Origin: Streptomyces sp. SID13726
GTDB taxonomy: Bacteria; Actinomycetota; Actinomycetes; Streptomycetales; Streptomycetaceae
Length of the DNA: 64,000 bases
Direction: 5' to 3'
NCBI RefSeq assembly: GCF_010548375.1
Contig: NZ_JAAGLY010000007.1
Location: forward strand, 248,001 to 312,000
Below, one piece after another: positions 39,506-46,954 of the stretch. Below the pieces are notes generated by a model that made no database searches, was not told the DNA's origin, and saw only the letters and a program-made list of their open reading frames with translations. The translations under genes and the position numbers were made by a program. Position 1 is the first letter of the stretch. Each line of letters starts with the position of its first letter.

Positions 39506-40264
39506 TTATGAACGCAACTCGTCGAAGAGCTCTCGTGCTCGCGTGACCGCGCGGACGGCGGACTCGGGTTCCGGGGTCAACGACGCGACGATCCCGTCGA
39601 CTTCGCGCAGCCCGGCCCGCTCCAGCAACCGCTTCTCGTTCGTCACCCACTCCCCCCGCGCCGCCAGCACCGAGTGCCCCATCTGGACGGCGGCCGTGGC
39701 GACGGCGCCTGCGGTCTGGGTGAGGCGGCCGGCCTGGGCGTGGTTGGCCTCGGCGTAGGCGAGGGTGAGGTGGGCGGTGTCGCGCCAGCGGGTGGCGGCG
39801 GCGGTGCGGAGCCGGTGCGGGTAGGCCGCCGGGCGGGGCAGGTCGCCCCTCAGGACCTGGTTGATCGCGAGTTCGGCGACGATCAGGTACGTGGGGATCC
39901 CGGCGAGATGGAACATCAGCGGCTCCACCCGGAACCGCCCCTCCTCCGCCTCCGCCAACTCCCGTTCCACCACGTCGAGATCGCGGTAGTGGATGTCGAG
40001 CCGACGCCCGTCGACCGTGAGCCACGCACCGCCGTTGAAGACACCGCCGCCCCACGCGCCGACCTCGGAGACCTCGCCGTCCCAGCCGATCGCGCGAAGG
40101 CCGGCGGGGTCGAAGGTGCCCCGGTAGTAGATCGCGAGGTCCCAGTCGCTGTCGGGGCGTGCGGTGCCCTGGGCGCGGGAGCCGCCGAGGGCCACCGCCC
40201 GGACCGAGGGGAGGCCGGCCAGGCGGTCGGCGACCGTGTCGAGGAAGTCGAGGGAGGTGGACAT
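39506..40264 (-). CDS. Nucleotidyltransferase-fold protein with helical C-terminus
   Basis: A 252-residue protein. The N-terminal polymerase-beta-like domain has the GS-x10-DxD motif (ALGGSRAQGTARPDSDWDLAIYY), and the third carboxylate appears in RRLDIHYRDLD. The remaining 130 residues are helical, as in kanamycin nucleotidyltransferase-type (KNTase_C/DUF4037) enzymes. It could adenylylate a small molecule, antibiotic or RNA, but no substrate is evident. It is divergent from the small helical protein gene at 40379, with a weak damage-type motif in the gap. Confidence 0.88.
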   Translation of the reverse strand: MSTSLDFLDTVADRLAGLPSVRAVALGGSRAQGTARPDSDWDLAIYYRGTFDPAGLRAIGWDGEVSEVGAWGGGVFNGGAWLTVDGRRLDIHYRDLDVVERELAEAEEGRFRVEPLMFHLAGIPTYLIVAELAINQVLRGDLPRPAAYPHRLRTAAATRWRDTAHLTLAYAEANHAQAGRLTQTAGAVATAAVQMGHSVLAARGEWVTNEKRLLERAGLREVDGIVASLTPEPESAVRAVTRARELFDELRS

Positions 40265-40332
40265 GGCCCCAGCGTACGAAGGCTCGTGGCCGGGCGGGGC
40301 CGAGTCCTCGGCCGTTGTCAGTGCCGCGCGTT

Positions 40333-40380
40333 ATCAATGAAGTCGTCACTCAGCGTAATGACGACGCGGGAACCATTGAT
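40333..40380 (+). other. Nested inverted repeat around three candidate start codons
   Basis: ATCAATG (40333-40339) pairs with CATTGAT (40374-40380), and inside it GTCGTCA (40342-40348) pairs with TGACGAC (40359-40365). The three in-frame ATG candidates of the downstream gene (40337, 40358, 40379) all lie within this potential hairpin. It could be an operator or a translational control element. Confidence 0.5.
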
Positions 40381-40984
40381 GACGACGCACGAGAACACAC
40401 CACGCACCCATCTGTCCGCGGCCGGGCTGCGCATCCGGGGCTGGACTCCCGGGATGATCCGCCGGCTGCTCGGTGAGCCCGACCTCCGGCGGGACAACCC
40501 CTATTTCCGTACGGCCCCGCAGACCCGTCTCTACAGCGTCGAGCGGGTCGAGGCGGCCGAGCGGAGCGAGGAGTTCAGGGCCGCGTCGGCGGTGGCCGCC
40601 CGGCGGTCCGCCGCGGTGAAGGAGGCGGCGCTGCGCAGGCGGCGGGAGGTGCTCGCACGGATCGCGGCCGAGCCGATCGACGTGCCGGTGCTGGCGCCGG
40701 AGCGGCTGACGGGGCTGGCCGTCGAGCATCGGGAGCGTCGGGGCGAGTCGCCGGGGCCGTCGCTCGGCCTGGGCGACCTCGACCACTGCGCGCTCGACCA
40801 CTGGAAGGTCGAGTACCTCCGTCACCGCCTGGCCCGCTACGACGACCTCCTCGACGAGTTGTCCGGCCGCACCGGACGCGCCGCCGCCGAGCTGCTGCTG
40901 CGCCGCCGGATCTACGCGGCCATCGCCCGGACGTACCCGGACCTTGCACAGGAGTGCGAACGCCGGTCGGGTGAGCAGGAGTGA
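40379..40984 (+). CDS. Conserved hypothetical helical protein
   Basis: A 201-residue cytosolic protein of a family common in actinomycetes but without assigned function. It begins with a segment resembling a short helix-turn-helix (AAGLRIRGWTPGMIRRLLGEPD, then RRDNPYFRTAPQTRLYSVERVEAAE), followed by long charged helices. MerR-like or effector-binding roles are speculative. Three in-frame ATGs (40337, 40358, 40379) are possible starts; I chose the last. Its stop overlaps a GTG of the downstream acetyltransferase frame (GTGA). Confidence 0.75.
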   Translation: MTTHENTPRTHLSAAGLRIRGWTPGMIRRLLGEPDLRRDNPYFRTAPQTRLYSVERVEAAERSEEFRAASAVAARRSAAVKEAALRRRREVLARIAAEPIDVPVLAPERLTGLAVEHRERRGESPGPSLGLGDLDHCALDHWKVEYLRHRLARYDDLLDELSGRTGRAAAELLLRRRIYAAIARTYPDLAQECERRSGEQE

Positions 40985-41067
40985 GGTCCGTCGCCGGGAT
41001 GACATGGCCGGACGGGGCCCGGGCAAACGGCGTCGACCTGGGGTTTCCGTCCCTAGGCTCCGGGCGC

Positions 41068-41922
41068 ATGAAGGACGATCAGGTCGCCCGCGTGCACCAA
41101 CGCCTCGCCGCCCGCCCCGAGTTGCGCCGCGTGGGCCTCGGCGAGCGCAGACGGTTCGGGCTCTGGGAACTGGCCTCGCTCGCCGAGGCCGCCTTCGGCG
41201 AGTGCGTCGACCCGGACTCGCTCACCGGAGCAGGCGAGAAGCGGTGGCGGCTGCGGCTGGGCCCGGCACTGCGGCTGGGAGCGCACCGGCAAGACGACTC
41301 CCGGGTCCGGTACTGGATCCGCTCACCGGAGGGCGGACGGGACGGCGAGCCCCTCGGAACCGTCGCCGTCGGCACCTGGCTGCCGTACGGCGTGGGCGCA
41401 CTGCACGTGACCTCGCTCTACGTCCACCCCGTCGCCCGCCGACGCGGACTCGCCTCGGCCGTGCTGGACCTGGTGTACGACGCCTGCCGCGCCGAGGGCC
41501 TGCACGGCTTCCGGCTCGGCACCCAGGGGACCTGGCGGGAGACCGTCCGCCACCACCTCCGGCGCGGGCTGTGGGTCACGTCCTGGAGGGAGTCGCCGGG
41601 GTTCGCCCGGCTGTCGTATCTGCCCCGGTACGAGGTCGAGGAGAGCGGGGAGGGGGAGTTGGCGTTGCTGGTCGCCGGTGCCGGGGGTCGGCTGGTGCCG
41701 GTCCTCTTCGCCGGGCGCGCGGGCGGGCGGCTATGTCTGCGGGAGAGCGCGGAGTACCGGCGGACACCGGACCGGATCGACGCCGTCCGGCTGTACGCCC
41801 GCCCCACCCTGGTGCTCCATCTCGCCGTGCGCGAAGGGCCGTCGGGAAATTCGGATGCGGTCCCGTCCCTCACCCCGGATGATCGAAAAGCTGTCCGCCG
41901 TCCGCCCCAGGAGCCCACGTGA
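41068..41922 (+). CDS. GNAT-family N-acetyltransferase
   Basis: A 284-residue protein with a central GNAT domain: strand 4/5 region ALHVTSLYVHPVARRRGLASAVLDLVYDACRAEGLHGFRLGT contains the acetyl-CoA pyrophosphate loop RRRGLAS. The flanking regions are unique to this group. The acceptor is unknown. I chose the ATG at 41068 because a -10-like TAGGCT ends eight bases upstream, suggesting a leaderless transcript. A coupled GTG at 40981 overlapping the previous stop is an alternative that adds 29 residues. The stop overlaps the RidA start (GTGA). Confidence 0.82.
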   Translation: MKDDQVARVHQRLAARPELRRVGLGERRRFGLWELASLAEAAFGECVDPDSLTGAGEKRWRLRLGPALRLGAHRQDDSRVRYWIRSPEGGRDGEPLGTVAVGTWLPYGVGALHVTSLYVHPVARRRGLASAVLDLVYDACRAEGLHGFRLGTQGTWRETVRHHLRRGLWVTSWRESPGFARLSYLPRYEVEESGEGELALLVAGAGGRLVPVLFAGRAGGRLCLRESAEYRRTPDRIDAVRLYARPTLVLHLAVREGPSGNSDAVPSLTPDDRKAVRRPPQEPT

Positions 41923-42332
41923 TCCAGCGCGTCACCGTCCCGGCGCTCTTCCCGCCGCCCACCTACTCCCATGCCTCCGTCGTCGAGGCGGGCACGAAGC
42001 TCGCGTTCCTCGCCGGGTCCGTGCCGCTGGACGCCGAGGGGAATCTCGTCGGCGAGGGGGACCCCGCGCGCCAGGCCGAGCAGGTGATCGCGAACCTGCG
42101 CGAGCAACTGCGCGCCGTCGGCAGCGACCTGGAGCACGTCCTGGCCACCGATGTGCACGTGGTGAGCAGTGATCCCGCGGTGCTGTCCACCGTGTGGGAG
42201 GTCGTGGAGGCGTCCGGGCTGAGCGACGGTCCGCACTCGTCGACGCTGATCGGGGTCGCCTGCCTCGGGTACAGAGGACAGCTGGTGGAGATCACGGCAA
42301 CGGCGGTCGTCCCCGCGGAGGCGTCGCGATGA
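41919..42332 (+). CDS. RidA/YjgF family enamine/imine deaminase
   Basis: A 137-residue trimeric-fold protein. It has the family pattern FPPPTYSHASVVEAGTKLAFLAGSVPLD, ARQAEQVIANLREQLRAVGSDLEHVL and the C-terminal STLIGVACLGYRGQLVEITATAVVP, with the variant STLIGVACL in place of the usual R-x-x-x-x-v. Members hydrolyse reactive 2-aminoacrylate-type imines produced by PLP enzymes; loss of the canonical Arg suggests a different substrate or role. The GTG start overlaps the upstream acetyltransferase stop. Its own stop lies inside the first copy of a 35-bp tandem repeat. Confidence 0.88.
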   Translation: MIQRVTVPALFPPPTYSHASVVEAGTKLAFLAGSVPLDAEGNLVGEGDPARQAEQVIANLREQLRAVGSDLEHVLATDVHVVSSDPAVLSTVWEVVEASGLSDGPHSSTLIGVACLGYRGQLVEITATAVVPAEASR

Positions 42333-42435
42333 GCGCGGTCGCCGCCCGTCAGCAGGTGTCGCGATGAGCACGGTCGCCGCCCCTCAGCAGGTGTCGCGAT
42401 GAGCACGGTCGCCGCCCCTCAGCAGGTGTCGCGGT
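42321..42435 (+). repeat. 35-bp tandem repeat creating a relay of overlapping mini-ORFs
   Basis: Three full 35-bp copies (42321-42355, 42356-42390, 42391-42425; the last two identical) plus a partial fourth. Each copy contains TCGCGATGAG, in which a TGA stop overlaps the next ATG. The ridA stop is the first of these. Reading from each ATG gives a 12-codon ORF (MSAVAARQQVSR, MSTVAAPQQVSR, MSTVAAPQQVSR) ending on the next overlapping start, and the last one ends on the GTG of the following acetyltransferase gene. Confidence 0.9.
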
Positions 42436-42889
42436 GAATGCGACAGTCGTCCGCCGGGCCACCGCCGCCGACGCGCTCGCCGCGGCCGACCTGTATCTGC
42501 GGTCCTTCGCCGCCGCGTTGCCGACGGTCGTGCGGCCCCGGTCCGACGACGAGGTGCGCGCCTACCTCCGGGACATCGTCGTACCCCTGCGGGAGACCTG
42601 GGTCGCCGAGGTCCGGGAGACCGGCGCGATCGTCGGGCTGATGGTCCTCGCCGACGATCTGCTCTCGCAGCTGTATCTCGACCCCGACTGGCGGGGGCGC
42701 GGTCTCGGGGACCGGTTCGTCGCGCTCGCCAAGGAGCGCAGTCCGGGCGGGCTGAGCCTGTGGACCTTCCAGGTCAACGGTCCGGCCCAGCGCTTCTACG
42801 AGCGTCACGGCTTCGTCGAGGCAGAGCGCACCGACGGCAGCGGCAACGAGGAACGGGAGCCTGACGTGCGCTACGTCTGGCTCCCGTGA
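42434..42889 (+). CDS. GNAT-family N-acetyltransferase
   Basis: A 151-residue single-domain acetyltransferase. The acetyl-CoA loop is LYLDPDWRGRGLGDRFVALAKER and the C-terminal motif is GPAQRFYERHGFVEAERTDGSGNEEREPDVRYVW, typical of the RimI/small-molecule class. The acceptor is unknown. Its GTG start overlaps the stop of the last mini-ORF in the 35-bp repeat array, so its translation is probably coupled to ridA through that relay. The stop codon lies in the first copy of a 14-bp repeat. Confidence 0.88.
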   Translation: MNATVVRRATAADALAAADLYLRSFAAALPTVVRPRSDDEVRAYLRDIVVPLRETWVAEVRETGAIVGLMVLADDLLSQLYLDPDWRGRGLGDRFVALAKERSPGGLSLWTFQVNGPAQRFYERHGFVEAERTDGSGNEEREPDVRYVWLP

Positions 42890-42920
42890 GGGGGCTCCCA
42901 TGAGGTGGCTCCCATGAGGC
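42879..42920 (+). repeat. 14-bp tandem repeat over the acetyltransferase stop codon
   Basis: Three 14-bp copies (GGCTCCCGTGAGGG, GGCTCCCATGAGGT, GGCTCCCATGAGGC). The first includes the stop codon of the preceding gene. The other two carry ATGA overlaps that define a five-codon frame MRWLP, the same kind of stop/start duplication as the 35-bp array. Confidence 0.85.
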
Positions 42921-42936
42921 GTGCCGCCCGGTCCGG

Positions 42937-43659
42937 TCAGTCCCCGGCCGGCGGTCCCCACACCCGTCGCTTCGGCACCGGCTTGGCATAGGTGCCCACC
43001 CGGCTGGTGTTGAGGCCCAGTTCCACCAGGGACTCGGCGAGCTTCACCGCCGCGCCCACTCCGTCGACGACGGGGAGGCCCAGCTTCTCCCCCACCGTCC
43101 GCTGGAGCCCGGTCATCCCGGCGCAGCCCAGCACCAGGACCTCGGCGCCGGCTTCCCTGACCCGTTCGGCTGCGGCGAGGAAGGCGGTCTCGGTGCGCTC
43201 CTCGTCGCCGAGGTCGAGGACACCGAGCCCGGTGCCGGTCACGGCGACGCAGTTGCGGCCCACCCCGGCCAGCTCCAGGCTGTCCTCGATCTGCCCGCAG
43301 GACCGCTCCAGCGTGGTGACGACGCCGTAGCGCCGGCCGAGCAGACAGGCCAGATGGGCGGCGGCCTCGGTGATGTCGACGACCGGTACGTCCACCAGCT
43401 CCCGGACGCCCTCCCGTCCGTGCTCACCGAAACCGGCCATGACGACCGCGTCGTAGGAAGGACCCTCGTACGTGCGCAGCAGGTCGATGACCGCCGCCGC
43501 GGAGAGGTAGCTGTCCAGCCAGCCCTCCGCGGACTCGGGGCCCCAGCTGGGTGTGAGCCCGAGGACGGTGGTGCCCGGGCCTGCGGCGGCCCGGGCACCT
43601 CGTACGATCTCCTCGGTCATCTCCTGCGTGGTGTTGCAGTTGGTGACGACGATCCGCAC
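42937..43659 (-). CDS. Asp/Glu/hydantoin racemase-family protein with AMDase-like active site
   Basis: A 240-residue protein of the aspartate/glutamate racemase superfamily. Racemases use two Cys. Here the second is present (C179 in LVLGCAGMTGL), but the first position is Gly76 (VVMAGFGEHGREG, where hydantoin racemases have ACFGDPG). A Gly/Cys pair is the arrangement of arylmalonate decarboxylase and related isomerases, so racemisation is doubtful. The N-terminal TNCNTTQEMTEEI and the TTLERSCGQIED region match hydantoin-racemase relatives. The GTG start at 43659 lies five bases after the NCS1 permease stop on the same strand, so transport and conversion of one substrate is likely. Confidence 0.88.
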   Translation of the reverse strand: MRIVVTNCNTTQEMTEEIVRGARAAAGPGTTVLGLTPSWGPESAEGWLDSYLSAAAVIDLLRTYEGPSYDAVVMAGFGEHGREGVRELVDVPVVDITEAAAHLACLLGRRYGVVTTLERSCGQIEDSLELAGVGRNCVAVTGTGLGVLDLGDEERTETAFLAAAERVREAGAEVLVLGCAGMTGLQRTVGEKLGLPVVDGVGAAVKLAESLVELGLNTSRVGTYAKPVPKRRVWGPPAGD

Positions 43660-43664
43660 GTTTC

Positions 43665-45143
43665 TCAGACCTCCAGAGGCTTCTCGGTGGCACCGGCGGT
43701 GTCGGCCGCCCGGTCGTTCCGGTTCAGCAGCATGTACAGGCCGGCCGCGAGGGCCGTACCGATGAACCAGGAGTACGGGGCCACGTCGCTGAACGTCTTG
43801 ACCAGGGCGAGGACGCCCGCGACGCCCGCCGCCGGGAGGAACGCCCACAGGGCCTTGGGGTTGACGCCCTTGCGGTAGTAGTAGCGCGAGCCGGGCTCGG
43901 CCTTGAAGAGCTCGTCGACGTTCACGCGGCCCTTCTTGACCCAGTAGTAGTCGAGCATGATCACGCCAAACAGCGGGCCGAGGAAGGCGCCGAGGCCGCC
44001 GAGGAAGTAGTTGACGACCGTGGGGTTGGAGAAGAGGTTCCACGGGGTCACGACCAGGGCCGCCACCGTGCTGATCATGCCGCCGATCTTGAAGGTGATC
44101 TTCTGCGGCCAGACGTTGGCGAGGTCGTACGCCGGTGAGACGAAGTTGGCGACGATGTTGACGCCCATGGTGGCGATGGCGAAGGTGAGCGCGCCCAGCA
44201 CCATGACCCAGGTGTTGCCGACCTTGGCGACCAGTTCGGCCGGGTCGGTGATGGCCTGGCCCCAGACCTCAAGGGAGCCCGCGGTGACGATCACGGAGAC
44301 GACCACGAAGGCCGTGGAGTTGATCGGCAGGCCCCAGAAGTTGCCGCGGCGGACGGTCTTGTAGTCCGGCGCGAAGCGGCTGAAGTCGCAGAAGTTGAGC
44401 ATCAGGGTGCCGTAGGTGGCGAGGATCAGGCCGATCGCGCCGAACCACTGCCGCCACTGCTCGCCGACCGAGACCGGGTGCGGGGTGGTGGTGAGCGAGA
44501 TGCTCCAGCCGGCCTTGGCCAGCACCCAGAGCGCCAGTGCGATCATGACCAGCCAGATCGCCGGGCCGCAGAAGTCCTGGAACTTGCGGACCGACTCCAT
44601 GCCCTGGCTGATGATCAGCGCCTGGATGAGCCAGAGGGAGAGGAAGGAGACCCAGCCGAGCGCGTCGAGGCCGAGGAAGGAGCTGTGCGTCCAGGACTCC
44701 AGGCCCGGCCAGGCGGCCAGCAGCATCACGTTGACCGCGACGGAGGCGAGGTAGGTCTGGATGCCGTACCACATGATGGCGATCACGGCCCGGATGAGGG
44801 CCGGGATGTTGGCGCCCCACACGCCGAAGCTGATGCGGCTGATCACGGGGAACGGTACGCCGTGGCGCTGGCCGATCTTCCCCATCCAGTTCATGCCGAT
44901 GTAGATCAGGACGAAGCCGACGAGCAGGGAGGTGAAGACCTGCCAGACGTTCATGCCGAGGACCAGCAGACCGGCCGCGAAGGTGTAGTTGCCCAGGTTG
45001 TGGACGTCGGACATCCACATGGCGAAGAGGTCGAAGACCTTCCAGTTCCGCTTGCCGGCGGGGGCCAGGTCTTCGTTGGTGAGCCGGGGATCGGGGACGA
45101 ACGCTGGTGTGCCGGTGGCTTCGGCACGGTCGGCGAGGGACAC
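43665..45143 (-). CDS. NCS1-family nucleobase/hydantoin:cation symporter
   Basis: A 492-residue permease with about twelve membrane helices. NCS1 signatures include LTNEDLAPAGKRNWKVFDLFAMWMSDVHNLGNYTFAAGLL at the N-terminus, ISFGVWGANIPALIRAVIAIMWYGIQTYLA and FCDFSRFAPDYKTVRRGNFWGLP. Known substrates are allantoin, hydantoin, uracil, cytosine or thiamine precursors. The GTG start follows GGAGGCCCT. Upstream is a perfect FadR-type palindrome, and the racemase-family gene follows five bases after the stop, so this is a two-gene catabolic operon under probable GntR control. Confidence 0.92.
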   Translation of the reverse strand: MSLADRAEATGTPAFVPDPRLTNEDLAPAGKRNWKVFDLFAMWMSDVHNLGNYTFAAGLLVLGMNVWQVFTSLLVGFVLIYIGMNWMGKIGQRHGVPFPVISRISFGVWGANIPALIRAVIAIMWYGIQTYLASVAVNVMLLAAWPGLESWTHSSFLGLDALGWVSFLSLWLIQALIISQGMESVRKFQDFCGPAIWLVMIALALWVLAKAGWSISLTTTPHPVSVGEQWRQWFGAIGLILATYGTLMLNFCDFSRFAPDYKTVRRGNFWGLPINSTAFVVVSVIVTAGSLEVWGQAITDPAELVAKVGNTWVMVLGALTFAIATMGVNIVANFVSPAYDLANVWPQKITFKIGGMISTVAALVVTPWNLFSNPTVVNYFLGGLGAFLGPLFGVIMLDYYWVKKGRVNVDELFKAEPGSRYYYRKGVNPKALWAFLPAAGVAGVLALVKTFSDVAPYSWFIGTALAAGLYMLLNRNDRAADTAGATEKPLEV

Positions 45144-45194
45144 AGGGCCTCCAAGGACGGGGGACAGGAGGAAGGCGGCCGCCTGGCATCCGGT

Positions 45195-45208
45195 TTTGGT
45201 ATACCAAA
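45195..45208. promoter_or_regulatory. FadR-type GntR operator palindrome upstream of the NCS1 permease
   Basis: TTTGGTATACCAAA is a perfect 14-bp palindrome whose core TGGTATACCA fits the GntR/FadR-subfamily consensus TnGTnnnACnA. It lies 52 bp before the permease GTG start, a position suitable for repression. A FadR-type regulator gene is encoded 4.4 kb away at 49571; whether it is the cognate protein is unproven. Confidence 0.65.
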
Positions 45209-45420
45209 CTGCCGACATGGTCCTCCCGTCAAGAGTTCTGACCGATGTCGCGTTCGTTAAGGCTTCGTAAACTTGCCGCACTCCTCTGACCTGGGGTTAT
45301 AGCAGCTGAGGGGGGCTTGACCTGGGAGGACGGGGTTCGCGGTCGGTCGGGGGCCGTGGCTGCCGTATCCGTCCAACTTGCCTGCGGTTATGCGGAGTTG
45401 AGGCCGATGGGTTCGTCCTG

Positions 45421-45824
45421 GGTGACCTCGGTCCGCCGCGTTCGAATGTCGACGCCGACGCCTTCCTCGCCGAACCGCTCACCGCGCGGCTGGCCACCAC
45501 CGGACCCACAGTGCGCCCTGTCTGGTTCCTGTGGGAAGAGGGGGCCTTCTGGATCTTGACGGGGCCGTGGGCCAGGCTCTTCGAGCAGGTGCGGGCCGAT
45601 CCGCATGTCAGGTCATCGCCCGGGGCCGCGCGGAACTCGTGCCGTTCGACGTACCGCGCGGTCGACGCAAGCTCGCGCGCTATCTCGGCCCGGACGAGGA
45701 GCTGTGGGACGAGCGTTTCACCCACTACCTGCACGACGATCCGGGCGAGCGCGGCACGACCTGGCTGCGGCTCGTCCCGGAGTCACTCGTGGCGAACGAC
45801 CTGAGCTACGCCGTACGGCCCTGA
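45421..45824 (+). pseudogene. Decayed PNPOx/flavin-binding split-barrel gene
   Basis: Two frames together give one family protein. The first (from about 45448) reads VDADAFLAEPLTARLATTG, then RPVWFLWEEGAFWILTGPWARLFEQVRADPHV. The second (to the stop at 45824) resumes with QVIARGRAELVPFDVPRGRR and ends WLRLVPESLVANDLSYAVRP. The break at about 45608-45614 looks like a deletion of a dozen codons with a frameshift. No start codon or ribosome binding site is evident upstream. I conclude it is a nonfunctional relic. The gap from 45209 to 45420 holds nothing else that I recognise. Confidence 0.65.
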
Positions 45825-45853
45825 GCAGGTGCTCTTGCTTCAGAACTCCCCCC

Positions 45854-46954
45854 TCACGACCAGCTGATCCCCGCCGCCACCGGTAGATGGTCGCTGCCCG
45901 TGGCCGGCAGTACCCACGAACTCTCCGGTGTCACCCCTCGGACCAGGATCTGGTCGATCCGTGCCACCGGGAACTTCGCCGGCCAGCTGAAGCCGAAGCC
46001 GTCGCCGGCCTCCTCCTGGGCGGAGTGGAGGCGCGAGGTGAGGCCGGCCAAGGCGCGGTCGTCCATCGTGCCGTTCAGGTCGCCGAGCAGCACGAGCCGC
46101 TTGTTCGGCTCGGCGGCGACGGCCTCGGCCAGCGCGTTCGCGTTGCGGTCCCGGCTGTCGGTCCAGAACCCGGTCCTGGGCAGCACGCGCACCGAGCCCA
46201 GATGGGCCACGTACACCGCGAGCGGCCCCCGATCCGTCGCCACCGTGGCCCGCAGCGCCCGGTTGTAGCCCAGCTTGGTGTCCTCCGGCTTGGTCGCCGC
46301 CAGGGGCCCGTAGTCCATCTCGGTGTCGACCGGCCGGACGTCCGACAGCGGCAGCTTGCTCCACAGCCCGACCGTGCCCTGCACCGAGTGGTACGGGTAC
46401 GCCTTCGCCAGCCCCTTCTCGTACGTGCCCCGCGCCTGCGGGGTCAGCTCCTCCAGGGCCAGCACGTCCGCACCATCGGCGACCAGGTCACGCGCGGTGC
46501 CGGCCGGGTCGGGGTTGTCGGCACCGACGTTGTGGCTCACCAGGGTCAGCTCGCCGCCCGCGTGGGACTTGTCGCCGAGCAGCCCGCCGAAGAGGTTCAG
46601 CCACACCAGCACCGGCACCCGCAGCGCGACCACCGCGGAGGCGGAACGGCGCCACAGCGCACCGGCCAGCAGCACCGGGACGAGGAGACCGAACCACGGC
46701 AGCGCCGTCTCCACCAGGCTGCCGAGGCCACCGACGTTCGGGATCTCCGCGTGCAGCCCCATGAGCAGCCCGAGCAGCACCGCGAGCCCGGCGAGCACGA
46801 GGCCGCGTCTCCAGGGTGCCGGCCGGGAGCCCAGGCGGATCGCGCGGCGCAGGATGCCCTCGTCCCGTACCTGTCCGCCGGTGTCCTGGTCCACAGTGCC
46901 GTGCTCCACCGTGTCCACGCCTGTCATGGTCCGTCCTCGCTCACTGTCGGTCAC
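45854..46954 (-). CDS. VanJ-like membrane EEP-fold phosphatase
   Basis: A 366-residue protein with three N-terminal membrane helices (GLVLAGLAVLLGLLMGLH; TALPWFGLLVPVLLAGALW; SAVVALRVPVLVWLNLFGGLL) followed by an extracytoplasmic endonuclease/exonuclease/phosphatase domain. Active-site positions are VSHNVGADNPD, DVLALEELTPQA, AVYVAHLGSV, LVLLGDLNGTMDD and the terminal GSDHLPVAA. This architecture matches VanJ of S. coelicolor, a teicoplanin-resistance protein reported to act on polyprenyl pyrophosphates. The GTG at 46954 overlaps the carboxypeptidase stop (GTGA); the ATG at 46927 behind GAGGACGG is an alternative start. It is co-expressed with the VanY-like gene. Confidence 0.87.
   Translation of the reverse strand: MTDSERGRTMTGVDTVEHGTVDQDTGGQVRDEGILRRAIRLGSRPAPWRRGLVLAGLAVLLGLLMGLHAEIPNVGGLGSLVETALPWFGLLVPVLLAGALWRRSASAVVALRVPVLVWLNLFGGLLGDKSHAGGELTLVSHNVGADNPDPAGTARDLVADGADVLALEELTPQARGTYEKGLAKAYPYHSVQGTVGLWSKLPLSDVRPVDTEMDYGPLAATKPEDTKLGYNRALRATVATDRGPLAVYVAHLGSVRVLPRTGFWTDSRDRNANALAEAVAAEPNKRLVLLGDLNGTMDDRALAGLTSRLHSAQEEAGDGFGFSWPAKFPVARIDQILVRGVTPESSWVLPATGSDHLPVAAGISWS

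Noticed and set aside
45297..45734. Minus-strand 145-codon frame over the pseudogene region
   Set aside because: Its translation is unlike any family and it is antisense to the recognisable PNPOx remnant.
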